Shown here in pieces: positions 16,401 to 22,520 of a DNA stretch of 35,103 bases. This stretch comes from Gemmataceae bacterium (lineage in GTDB: Bacteria > Planctomycetota > Planctomycetia > Gemmatales > Gemmataceae). The notes beneath the pieces are model-generated. The model saw only the letters and a program-made list of their open reading frames with translations, was not told the DNA's origin and ran no database searches. Made by a program: the position numbers and the translations under genes. The stretch lies in assembly GCA_009697105.1 (NCBI GenBank), contig SIAQ01000051.1:1-35103 (forward strand). Reading direction: 5' to 3'. Positions within the stretch are counted from its first letter, which is position 1. Every line of letters begins with the position of its first letter.

Positions 16401-16594
16401 CCAACTTCGCCATCGACGGCATCGCGGCAGGTGAGAACCTCGCGCCGAAGTTCAAAGCCGGAGCTCAAGGCGTGTGGCAATGGACGCTCGCGCGCCCCGT
16501 GACCGACTTGAAGCAGGGCCGCCTCAATGTCAGCGTGCGCGACATGCAGGGCAACACGACGCGCATCAATCGGACGCTGAGCGTTGGGAAGTAA
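13454..16594 (+). CDS. HzsA-like secreted di-heme protein
   Basis: A 1046-residue exported protein. The signal peptide is residues 1-23 (MLALATFGVQAQ cut region). A long beta-propeller-like region (about 30-640) has repeated blocks such as DGKEELLVPGGEG, LPGGRIVFTSNREGY and LKDGRIMYSTLESQG. It resembles the middle domain of the hydrazine synthase alpha subunit as annotated in many planctomycetes (HzsA-related). Two c-type heme motifs follow: C678-GGCH682 and C756-VACH760. Then come MMPPPGAVKAGKVHALSDED and WIDLGCPLD, common in planctomycete cytochromes. It should act in the periplasm in electron transfer or oxidation. Hydrazine synthesis is not implied, because no other anammox gene is present. 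The start at ATG 13454 has AAGGGGG about 10 nt upstream. A short repetitive insert (QEAGVGGQESGIKG) lies near residue 920. Confidence 0.85.
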   Translation: MRRVAMILIAGGMLALATFGVQAQPDKKKLYLDPINTKVPHISTDKTVKLDYDIVYVRAKRAGDKIHKRYFSDFSSPVTFEAGADLMLLKPDGKEELLVPGGEGSITDPFVAFDGQWVYYVHVHHLQKYSQWNPPRQGADIYKIHVPTRKIVRLTNQQFDPNTGAANWSKDYRKSEPGKSHFEYGVYNMGPCPLPGGRIVFTSNREGYRPAKGYPAVALQLFVMDDRDTSIGDFDTPTNLEKIGHMNISGTLHPVILKDGRIMYSTLESQGARSDILWGVWTIRPDGTDWNPLVSAFDPGGAPNGFHFQTQLSDGSLVIEQYYNQNNSGFGSYIKMPATPPKGSAGFGPGYMSDPRNQPWRQGRHDNGNPRTYRMPFMPTGSIALTPFALGGEGTADRSIRGDKTSPAVGKVTHPSGAPNNHLLTAYSTGPANHQYTYLPQIDSGIYLMKNGDIVDEPAQMLLIKNDPEYNECWPRALVSYERIYGVKEPTLLPRLANDGKESKLLPEGTPFALIGTSSMYKRESYPNGVVPKGSVTSTYAGGKDPWKGLDAFTSHGNGSPLNWHNQGADAGLYTNDDVHAIRILVMEPTTERKGANSGRRFNNHANERLRIIGEVPVRHFSDSKQPMDPDGNPDTSFLAKIPADTAFTFQTIDKHGMVLNMSQTWHQLRPGEVRHNCGGCHAHSQEPTDFAKTTANKADYKVWDLVNATPLVTDKSRDESKRQWDVKSDTGVRTVKGAVNVEYHRDIRPIFNRSCVACHTAKDGKEPAANLDLDADHRSVNIEYRGAMPETYVRLAMDGAAKFGHKPVGWDSWGSSNASRYIRKFQARRSMLVWKIFGERLDGFSNDDHPSETKPGAKTLSLKGEEIDLAKNRSRQDIDYLPPMMPPPGAVKAGKVHALSDEDKRTLVRWIDLGCPLDQEAGVGGQESGIKGTGFGWMLDDNRPILSLSTPVAGRNAEITRLVIGMHDYGSGLDLTKLTVTANFAIDGIAAGENLAPKFKAGAQGVWQWTLARPVTDLKQGRLNVSVRDMQGNTTRINRTLSVGK

Positions 16595-16612
16595 AGGATG
16601 AACGCAATCAAG

Positions 16613-16641
16613 CCCCACCATGAGCGCAGCGATTGGTGGGG
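16613..16641. terminator. Hairpin after the HzsA-like gene
   Basis: CCCCACCA (16613-16620) and TGGTGGGG (16634-16641) form an 8-bp stem with a 13-nt loop, followed by a short T-rich stretch. It lies 18 bp after the HzsA-like stop codon. Confidence 0.5.
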
Positions 16642-16682
16642 GTGTTTGCGATGCCGCCACCACAATTCGAATGGAGAATTCG

Positions 16683-16994
16683 ATGAGCGACGAAAAGCCC
16701 AAGAATAAAAAGAAGAGCATGTCCGGAAAGGAAGCCTACAACGCGGTGACCGACACGGTGACCGGCGTAAACGTCCGACTATCGGACAACCTCCTTCAAG
16801 CAGGTGGCGCCTTACTCGGCCTGATCGGGGGAGTGGGTATCGGCGCGCTGGTGGCCCGACAGTTTGCGTTCGAGTATCTTTATTACTCCTGCGCCATTGG
16901 CGCCGTGGTCGGACTGATCACCGGTGTTTTCGTCGTCGGCTTATTCCTGATGATTTTTCGAGCCATCAAGCACGCCCGCGGCAAGCATGAGTAG
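16683..16994 (+). CDS. Small two-helix membrane protein, unknown
   Basis: A 103-residue protein. A Lys-rich N terminus (DEKPKNKKKSMSGKE) is followed by two glycine-rich membrane helices: AGGALLGLIGGVGIGALVA (about 40-60) and YSCAIGAVVGLITGVFVVGL (about 68-90). It ends in a short basic tail. ATG 16683 has GGAG 8 nt upstream and replaces a longer frame without homology. The glycine-zipper-like helices resemble small envelope proteins, but I do not recognise a family. It sits 90 bp after the HzsA-like gene behind a hairpin, so it is probably separate. Confidence 0.8.
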   Translation: MSDEKPKNKKKSMSGKEAYNAVTDTVTGVNVRLSDNLLQAGGALLGLIGGVGIGALVARQFAFEYLYYSCAIGAVVGLITGVFVVGLFLMIFRAIKHARGKHE

Positions 16995-17115
16995 CTCTGA
17001 CCGCGAACGAGGGAGATTGCTCGATGACTTTGGCCGAGCGCGAATTGTGGTTCGTTGATAGAATGTCGATGGGAATTTCACTTGCGAAGGGACGGAAAGA
17101 ATGGAGCTGTGCCGA

Positions 17116-17150
17116 TCCCAAGGGTTCGGAGTACCTCCGCCCTGGGCTTG
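17116..17150. repeat. Single-arm copy of repeat family C
   Basis: TCCCAAGGGTTCGGAGTACC (17116-17135) and the following CTGGGC match the right arm of 13391-13422 with few mismatches. The left arm is absent. Confidence 0.65.
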
Positions 17151-17214
17151 TTGGTTGCAGCGAACGGATTATCCGCGTGAAGTGTGACGCGTGGGGCGTT
17201 ATAAGTGTAAAGTC

Positions 17215-18570
17215 TTATATCGCCTCGACTTCATCTTTTTTTAGGAACACAATCAGCAGGCCACAGCCGAGGAGGGCACTGATCGTGGAGCCGGCGAGCG
17301 TGCCGATTTTTCCCGCGTCGAGCAGGTCGGCGGGGAGGGCGAGGCCGGCGATGAACAGCGACATCGTGAAGCCGATGCCGGCCAGGCAGCCGGCGCCGAG
17401 CATGACTTTCCAGTTGACGCGGGTCGGTAATCGGGCGATGCCGAGTTGCACCGCCAGCCAGCTGAAAGCAACTATGCCAAGCGGTTTGCCCAGGACCAGC
17501 CCGGCGGCGACGCTCAGGGCGATCGGGTGACTCACGGCGTGGGGGTCGATCGTCACGCCGGCGTTGCCCAGGGCAAAGATCGGCATGATGAGGAACGCCA
17601 CCCAGGGGTGAAGTGCGGATTCGAGCCGCTCCAACGGTGAGTTCGATTCGCGGATCGCCGTCTCGAGTTCGCCGAGCCGCGGGCGGTGATGGTGTTCGGG
17701 GTTGCCGTCGGCGTCTGTGCGCAGGCTATTGAAGGTGTCCGCGATGAGATCGAAAAGTGTCCGCTCGCCGACCCATGCGTGGGCGGGGGTGAGCAAGCCG
17801 AGCATTACGCCGGCGACGGTCGGATGGACGCCGGACTTCAGGAACGCCAGCCAAATGAATCCGCCCACCACGCCATAAACCGAGATTCGCCGTACGCCGA
17901 TGACGTTCAACATAACAATCGCGACGAAGCCGAGCGCGGCCAGCAGCAACGCGGTTAGCGAGATGTTGGTCGAATAGAAAACCGCGATGACGAGGACGGC
18001 GCCGATGTCATCGGCGATCGCCAGGGACAGGAGGAGTATCTTCAAGCCGAACGGCACGCGCGGGCCAAGCAGCGCAAGGAAGCCGACAACGAAGGCGATG
18101 TCGGTCGCCATCGGAATGCCCCAACCCGATCCGCCAGGTTTCCCGCCGAGTAGCAGCCAATAGATGGCAGCAGGCGCGATCATGCCGCCGAGCGCCGCCA
18201 TCAAGGGCAGGGCGGCTTTCTTCGGATCGCGGAGTTCGCCTGCCACGATTTCGCGTTTGATCTCCAGGCCGACAACGAAGAAGAAGATCGTCATCAAACC
18301 GTCGTTTACCAAGTGAAGCAGCGATTGATCCAATTTCCACGAGTCGATGCCGATGTGCAGGTGAGTGTCCCAAAAGCCGCCGAATCTTGCGGCAACTGGC
18401 GAATTGGCCAGCACGAGCGCGATGGCGGTGCAGATCAGCAAGACGATGCCGCTGGCCGATTCGATCTGCAAGAAACGAACGAACGGCCGCGACCAGCGTC
18501 GAATCGGCGGATCGGGCAGGCTATTCGGCTGGTCGGCTAAGGGGTCCGATTCAGATTGATGCATCGGCAT
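17215..18570 (-). CDS. nhaA: Na+/H+ antiporter NhaA
   Basis: A 451-residue inner-membrane antiporter that exports sodium in exchange for protons. Diagnostic blocks are FLQIESASGIVLLICTAIAL, LVNDGLMTIFFFVVGLEIKR, GWGIPMATDIAFVVGFLALL and LSLAIADDIGAVLVIAVFY, whose two adjacent Asp residues are the ion site. Later blocks are SGVHPTVAGVMLGLLTP and CLAGIGFTMSLFIAGLAL. It is longer than the ~390-residue E. coli type because of a ~25-residue polar N-terminal extension and a charged loop after PAHAWVGERT. The start at ATG 18570 is provisional: a second ATG lies two codons in, and no strong ribosome site is seen. It is a single-gene unit. Confidence 0.96.
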   Translation of the reverse strand: MPMHQSESDPLADQPNSLPDPPIRRWSRPFVRFLQIESASGIVLLICTAIALVLANSPVAARFGGFWDTHLHIGIDSWKLDQSLLHLVNDGLMTIFFFVVGLEIKREIVAGELRDPKKAALPLMAALGGMIAPAAIYWLLLGGKPGGSGWGIPMATDIAFVVGFLALLGPRVPFGLKILLLSLAIADDIGAVLVIAVFYSTNISLTALLLAALGFVAIVMLNVIGVRRISVYGVVGGFIWLAFLKSGVHPTVAGVMLGLLTPAHAWVGERTLFDLIADTFNSLRTDADGNPEHHHRPRLGELETAIRESNSPLERLESALHPWVAFLIMPIFALGNAGVTIDPHAVSHPIALSVAAGLVLGKPLGIVAFSWLAVQLGIARLPTRVNWKVMLGAGCLAGIGFTMSLFIAGLALPADLLDAGKIGTLAGSTISALLGCGLLIVFLKKDEVEAI

Positions 18571-18849
18571 GTTTCTTTACTTCTTTTTTTTCAGTACCAG
18601 TATGCATTTCATCGGCACAGCTGGGCTGATCGACTGGATGCGGCGCGATGATACGTGCCCCGTGAGCTTGACGACCATCCAGTTGCGCGAGGAACTTGGC
18701 GTGATGGCCTGCCTATGCGCCGGGCCTGCCCGATGAAGAGTCGGCAGCGACGACGCTCACGCTGCTCTTTTAAGTTCACAGCTTTCAGTCATCCGCTGAA
18801 AGTCGTACGTGATCCTCATTGGCTAAAGGCTGATGGCTACAGAAATCAA
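18571..18849. other. Spacer between nhaA and the split tRNA
   Basis: No convincing gene. A 7-bp hairpin (CTTTCAG 18782-18788 with CTGAAAG 18796-18802) lies about 50 bp after the 3' end of the minus-strand tRNA and could end its transcript, although it lacks a T-run. Confidence 0.35.
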
Positions 18850-19170
18850 TGGGACCGCTCGGACTCGAACCGAGAACCAAGGGATTATGCATACCACTTC
18901 AGCTTTCGCCGCCCCTTTCGGGTTTGTGGTCTGGACTATACCTTCGCTTTACGCGTCTGCCGTCTAGTCTCTACGCCTTCCGCCGTTTATCAGCGGCTTG
19001 GTTCGGGATTAGCGTGGCGATTACTCGCGTTAGCCTTCCCCGAGTTTGGCAGATTCTACCGAAGCCCTTCCGACGAAAAACCTCGGCAACCCGTTGCGAC
19101 CAGCCATGCGAACGTATCGTTTAGGCTGTCCGCGTTAAGTCCCCTGCTCTGACCATTGAGCTACGGTCCC
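18850..19170 (-). tRNA. tRNA-Ile(CAU), split by a group I intron
   Basis: Exon 1 is 19170-19138 (33 nt: acceptor GGGACCG, D arm GCTC...GAGC, anticodon 5' stem GGGGA, then C32 and T33). Exon 2 is 18889-18850 (40 nt: CATAA, TCCCT, five-base variable loop TGGTT, T arm CTCGG-TTCGAGT-CCGAG, acceptor CGGTCCC, discriminator A). Joined, the anticodon arm reads GGGGA-CTCATAA-TCCCT, the typical context of the tRNA-Ile whose C34 is changed to lysidine by TilS to read AUA. All stems pair fully. CCA is not encoded. The short variable loop rules out tRNA-Leu. Elongator Met also has a CAU anticodon, but the ACTCATAAT context favours Ile2. The exon boundaries follow from the need for a U before and a G at the end of a group I intron. 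Confidence 0.93.
18890..19137 (-). ncRNA. Group I intron (248 nt) in the anticodon loop
   Basis: A self-splicing-type intron lying between U33 and C34 of the tRNA. On the minus strand it contains the catalytic-core signatures in order: P element AACTCGGGGAAGGC, Q element TAATCCCGAACCAAG, R element GTAGAGACTAGACGGCAG and S element GGTATAGTCCAG. R and S supply the P7 pairing GACTA/TAGTC. A P2-like hairpin AGCC...GGCT follows the 5' end. The last base is G and the preceding exon ends in U, as required. The motifs resemble subgroup IC3, the group found in cyanobacterial tRNA-Leu and proteobacterial tRNA genes. There is no homing-endonuclease ORF. The internal guide sequence is not clear: GGAC directly after the short 5' segment or GGTC after P2 are the candidates. 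Confidence 0.92.
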
Positions 19171-19180
19171 AGTGTTATAC

Positions 19181-19202
19181 TTCGCACGGTAGAAATTGTC
19201 GC
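19181..19202. repeat. Copy of the 7046-7067 sequence, upstream of the tRNA
   Basis: A 22-bp stretch (TTCGCACGGTAGAAATTGTC, then GC) matches 7046-7067 at 20 of 22 positions. It sits 11 bp before the mature tRNA 5' end. Confidence 0.5.
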
Positions 19203-19223
19203 TTTTTCGATCCGATCAAAACA

Positions 19224-19308
19224 TTTCGGAGCTGCGACCGTAAGGGAGCGGCCGCCATAATCCGCACGGCACCCTGTCGGCCGCTCCCTTAGGGTCGCGG
19301 CTCGGAAA
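19224..19308. repeat. Hairpin repeat, family B, copy 1
   Basis: The left arm 19224-19254 (starting TTTCGGAGCTGCGACCGTAA) pairs with 19278-19308 with a few mismatches. The same sequence forms the hairpin at 20702-20788. It is intergenic, between the tRNA and anmK. Confidence 0.8.
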
Positions 19309-19385
19309 AGCGTCAAACTCACCCGTCAAAGGTATTGATCATCATACGCATGGAGAGGTTCATGGGAAACATCGGGATTTGCATT

Positions 19386-19450
19386 TCCGCTTGCGGCTTA
19401 GCGCTCTGCATTTATCGTAGTCATCACGCGGAGGGTGATGACTACGATAA
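19386..19450. repeat. Family A copy followed by a family D hairpin
   Basis: TCCGCTTGCGGCTTAGCGCT (19386-19405) is followed directly by TTATCGTAGTCATCAC (19412-19427) and its exact reverse complement (19435-19450). The D hairpin ends just before the anmK stop, so it may terminate anmK. A second D hairpin lies at 23747-23786 and a half copy at 6820-6837. Confidence 0.8.
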
Positions 19451-19451
19451 G

Positions 19452-20672
19452 CTACGCCGCCGCTGCTTGGGGTTGGGAGGCGCAGCGAGCCATCCAGGCT
19501 AAACATCGCGCCCAGTTGGCCGGTGAGCCCGGCACGATGCTGCCGAGCACCCGCAGGCCGCTCGCGCCGGTGATGGTAATGATGTTCGCGGCGACACCAT
19601 CGAGCGTCAGGCTCGCCAGTGCGGCAGCGGCGAATGCTTTGTAACTCTCGGCAGGAATGCCCAGCGCGTCGGTATGTTGCATAGGTGTCGGCTGCAGCTT
19701 TTGTTCGAGCAGATGCCACAGCAAGCCATTTCGCGTGCCCCGACCTGTGACGTAAATTCGCTCGGGCCGATCCGGCAACAAACGCTCGATGGCATCGACG
19801 ATCGCCTGCGCGATGAAGTGTGTCATCGTGCAGAGGACGTCGTGCAGCTTGCCGCCTTCGCGATTCGCTTGCTGGATGGCGCGGTTGAGAAAGTCGCTGC
19901 CGAACTCACCGACTGGCAGGCATTTCGGCACCGGCTTTTGTAGGTAATGATTTTGCAGCCAGCGTTCGACGAGCGGTTCGATGCAGCGGCCCTGGACTGC
20001 GTATTTTCCGCCGATGTCGCAAGCTTCCTTGCCGTTGGTTAGGAGGCGCATCAAACCGTCGAGAAGCATGGTCCCGGGCGAAGCGTGAAAACCGAGGACA
20101 GCACGATTTTGCGTCGCACGACGGCTGGGCAGGTACACAAGCGACGCGATCGAGCCAAGGTGGAGTACGGCCCGGCTTTCATCGGCGCCGCGAAGGTGGT
20201 GGGCGTCAACAAATGCTTCCAATGGCACGCCTGAGCCGCCGACGGCCAAATCTTTACTCGCGAAATCGGTGACTACCGTCAGCCCCGTGCGTTCCGCAAG
20301 CACGTCGGGCATACCGAGCGACAGTGTCGTTGGGTATTTGCCGTCGCCGTCGTGCCACAGTGGCTGGGCACTACAGCCGATGCACGCGAGTAAGCTTGGC
20401 GTGACACGCGCCTGATCGAGTAATTGTTTGACGGCCAAGGCGTACGATTCGCCAAGCACGCGGTGCAGCGTGGCGAGATGGCGGAGTTCCGGCGTTGGGT
20501 CCGTCGTCGCGCGATGGATTAGCTCGCGCAACTCTCGGCCATGGGGCATATGCGTGTGGTGCTTGAGCTGTAGTGAGGCGTTGGCGCCGACACCGTCCAC
20601 CTGGACGAGCGCGGCATCGATGCCGGCGGCCCCGCGGCTTGCGGACACACCGATGAGGAAACGATGGGACAT
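19452..20672 (-). CDS. anmK: Anhydro-N-acetylmuramic acid kinase
   Basis: A 406-residue cytoplasmic kinase of the ASKHA fold. It phosphorylates and opens 1,6-anhydro-MurNAc released during peptidoglycan turnover, feeding recycling. Family blocks include GVSASRGAAGIDAALVQVDG at the N terminus, VLGESYALAVKQLL, IGCSAQPLWHDGDG, ERTGLTVVTDFASKDLAVGG, PLEAFVDAHHLRG, GSIASLVYLP, HASPGTMLLDGLMRLL, IYVTGRGTRNGLLWHLLEQ and ALGIPAESYKAFAAAALASL near the end. Usual family motifs are GTSxDG and GG(G/A)xxN; here the first reads GVSASRGAAGID and the second GRGTRN, so the protein is somewhat divergent. Length (~370-400) fits. The next gene upstream on the same strand is the C26 homologue, with a long hairpin between. 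No MurNAc-6-P etherase is nearby. Confidence 0.88.
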   Translation of the reverse strand: MSHRFLIGVSASRGAAGIDAALVQVDGVGANASLQLKHHTHMPHGRELRELIHRATTDPTPELRHLATLHRVLGESYALAVKQLLDQARVTPSLLACIGCSAQPLWHDGDGKYPTTLSLGMPDVLAERTGLTVVTDFASKDLAVGGSGVPLEAFVDAHHLRGADESRAVLHLGSIASLVYLPSRRATQNRAVLGFHASPGTMLLDGLMRLLTNGKEACDIGGKYAVQGRCIEPLVERWLQNHYLQKPVPKCLPVGEFGSDFLNRAIQQANREGGKLHDVLCTMTHFIAQAIVDAIERLLPDRPERIYVTGRGTRNGLLWHLLEQKLQPTPMQHTDALGIPAESYKAFAAAALASLTLDGVAANIITITGASGLRVLGSIVPGSPANWARCLAWMARCASQPQAAAA

Positions 20673-20701
20673 TACATGCTTTCGATGTGTGGGTTTGACA
20701 C

Positions 20702-20788
20702 ATTTCCGAGCCGCGACCGTAAGGGAGGGGCCTACAGGGCGCTCACGGCATTCAGTCGGCCGCTCCCTTACGGTCGCGGCTCGGAAAT
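20702..20788. repeat. Hairpin repeat, family B, copy 2
   Basis: A perfect 26-bp inverted repeat, 20702-20727 (starting ATTTCCGAGCCGCGACCGTA) against 20763-20788, with further partial pairing inside. It lies between the C26 homologue and anmK. Near-identical to 19224-19308. Confidence 0.85.
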
Positions 20789-20845
20789 GATTCGATCCAT
20801 TCGAGTTTACTGCCCGCCATAAAAGGCCGGCTATATGGAAAACGA

Positions 20846-21601
20846 CTACGCCACCAGCGAGAACACGGGCGCTTCACGCAAGCACGTTTGCACGAAGCAC
20901 TCGAAAAGTTGCAGGTCAAGTGCAGACGACTGGTCGGCTTCCGGGTGCCATTGCAGAGCGACGCAGAACCAGTTCGGGTCGAGTGCCTCGAGCGCCTCGA
21001 TGACGCCATCCGGCGCCGTGGCGGCGATGCGGAAGTGCGACCCGACTTGCTTGACGCCCTGATGGTGGTTGCTGTTGACGAGTAGCTCCGTGCTGCCGTA
21101 TATTTCTTCCAATCGCGTGCCTGGCTTCAGGTTGACGAGATGGCGGTGCGGCCCATGTGTGGACGAATCGCAGTGCGGCATCGAACGCGGGCAATCTTCG
21201 GGCAGGTGCATGTAAATGGATCCGCCTGACGCGGTATTCAGCTGGTGGATGCCGACGCCCAGGCCAAGAATCGGCATTTGGCGTTCCAGGAGAAGACGCA
21301 CCAGGATCCGATCGCGCTCCTCACGCTTCTCGTGCATCGGTTGCACGGCGTGATGGCGAGGCAATCCCTGGCGACGCGGGTCCATGTCCAGACCGCCCGT
21401 CAGCACGAAGCCGTCCACACGATCCAGAAACGCGTTGATCTCGTCCTCGCGTTCCAGCATCGGCATCAGCACGGGCAGGCCGCCCGCCGTCAGCACCGAC
21501 TCGGCATAGCCCTGATTCAACCGCAGGTGCGGCCGACTCGTCTTGCTGCCTGGTACGTAATCGAGGTTCAATCCAATCACCGGTCGCGGTGTCTGAGCCA
21601 T
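20846..21601 (-). CDS. C26-family glutamine amidotransferase homologue, nucleophile missing
   Basis: A 251-residue protein of the gamma-glutamyl-gamma-aminobutyrate hydrolase (PuuD-like, peptidase C26) family. Conserved blocks are RPVIGLNLDY at the N terminus, YAESVLTAGGLPVLMP, DGFVLTGGLDMDP, the nucleophile-elbow region PILGLGVGIHQLN (110-122), GGSIYMHLPED, LLVNSNHHQGVK and the catalytic His-Glu pair in LQWHPEAD. In active relatives the elbow reads G(I)CRG with the nucleophilic Cys. Here that position is Gly115, so amidase chemistry by the normal route is not possible. The rest of the fold is intact with no stop or frameshift. ATG 21601 is used, with GGAGAG 9 nt upstream. It could be a binding or regulatory pseudoenzyme. 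It lies upstream of anmK on the same strand. Confidence 0.85.
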   Translation of the reverse strand: MAQTPRPVIGLNLDYVPGSKTSRPHLRLNQGYAESVLTAGGLPVLMPMLEREDEINAFLDRVDGFVLTGGLDMDPRRQGLPRHHAVQPMHEKREERDRILVRLLLERQMPILGLGVGIHQLNTASGGSIYMHLPEDCPRSMPHCDSSTHGPHRHLVNLKPGTRLEEIYGSTELLVNSNHHQGVKQVGSHFRIAATAPDGVIEALEALDPNWFCVALQWHPEADQSSALDLQLFECFVQTCLREAPVFSLVA

Positions 21602-21896
21602 CTTCTCTCTCCATGAGTTTCCAACGCTCGGCCTGGGTCCATCCCCGCCGAAATATAATTTGACGCACGAAAGTCGTTCCGGCAACCTTCGATCTGTCCC
21701 AACGGAGCGGAACATAGCGATTGTTGCGCAAGAAAAAAAGAGCGCTCCCCAAAAGCGTGCGCCAGACTGCAAGCAGGATAGGAAAGACAGGCGAAAAATA
21801 GAGGAACTGCGAAGAAAATATGACGAAACCCTTGCTCTAACTCAGGGTTGGGGTTAGACTAACAACACCCATCCCTAGGCCTGGACACGTGCCGTG
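21602..21896. other. Divergent spacer, no feature found
   Basis: About 295 bp between the C26 homologue (-) and the FHA gene (+). A Lys/Arg-rich open frame at 21660-21857 (+) has no ribosome site or recognisable content and is not called. No strong promoter was found. Confidence 0.4.
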
Positions 21897-22448
21897 ATGC
21901 CGCCGCACACGATTCCACTGTTGATTGCCCTGACCGAAGGCGCGAATATTCCGCTTGATAAACCGATCGTTCTCATCGGTCGGCATCAGGAGTGCGATAT
22001 TCAGATCCCTTCGCGGAAAATCTCGCGCCGCCATTGTCTGCTCGCTCAGGTCAACGATCATATCGTCGTTCGCGATCTCAGCAGCACCAACGGTATCCGC
22101 ATTAACGGCGTCAAGGTATTGGAAGGCAACCTCCACACCAATGACGAACTGATGATCGGCAACATGAGTTATCAGGTCAAATGGGGCGACGACGAACCCG
22201 GCGATTCGGCGAGTGCACCGTCGAAGAACGGCGTCCAGGTAATGGCGGCGCTCGCGCTGCCTTTGCTTCGTTTGGAAGAATCTTGTGAATTGCCGGTGGC
22301 CTTGCCCGATATGTCGCTTTCCAAGCCGGTGTTGAAAGGCCCTCCCGTCGCCAACGGCCAGCCCGTGAATGGCGAGCACCAAGCGAAACCGATTCTCGAC
22401 ATCCCCGACGATGTGCAACTCATCCCACTGCAATATCCGCAACGTTGA
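21897..22448 (+). CDS. FHA domain protein
   Basis: A 183-residue cytoplasmic protein. A forkhead-associated domain spans about residues 7-95: G29-R30 (LIGRHQECDIQI), S43-xx-H46 (KISRRHCLL) and the loop LSSTNGIRING (61-71), all residues that contact phosphothreonine. The second half is Pro/Ala-rich and likely disordered, with short hydrophobic repeats (LPLLRLEE, LPDMS). FHA proteins read out Ser/Thr kinase signalling, which planctomycetes use heavily, but no kinase is adjacent. The ATG at 21897 is directly preceded by an in-frame GTG (21894) that could also start translation. It is followed by a family A repeat. Confidence 0.9.
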   Translation: MPPHTIPLLIALTEGANIPLDKPIVLIGRHQECDIQIPSRKISRRHCLLAQVNDHIVVRDLSSTNGIRINGVKVLEGNLHTNDELMIGNMSYQVKWGDDEPGDSASAPSKNGVQVMAALALPLLRLEESCELPVALPDMSLSKPVLKGPPVANGQPVNGEHQAKPILDIPDDVQLIPLQYPQR

Positions 22449-22456
22449 CTTGCTCC

Positions 22457-22479
22457 TCCGCTTGCGGCTTAGCGCTCGC
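22457..22479. repeat. Repeat family A copy
   Basis: TCCGCTTGCGGCTTAGCGCT (22457-22476) continues as CGC. It lies in the 72-bp gap between the convergent FHA gene and the secreted unknown. Confidence 0.75.
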
Positions 22480-22520
22480 ATGGGATGTTCCAAATGCAGC
22501 GCCGTTTGCGAAAAGCCGTT

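Noticed and set aside
13454..16594. Evidence for anammox (hydrazine synthase)
   Set aside because: Only HzsA-like similarity and two hemes are seen; beta and gamma subunits and other anammox genes are absent. HzsA-related proteins are common in ordinary planctomycetes.
18602..18736. 44-codon plus-strand frame between nhaA and the tRNA
   Set aside because: It has a plausible composition but no ribosome site, no recognised motif, and lies in a divergent spacer. Too short to support.
19174..19202. Promoter-like boxes (GCGACA, 17 bp, TATAAC) just upstream of the tRNA
   Set aside because: The -10 box would end only 3 nt before the mature tRNA 5' end, so transcription would start inside the tRNA. 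The boxes are more likely part of the repeated 22-bp sequence.
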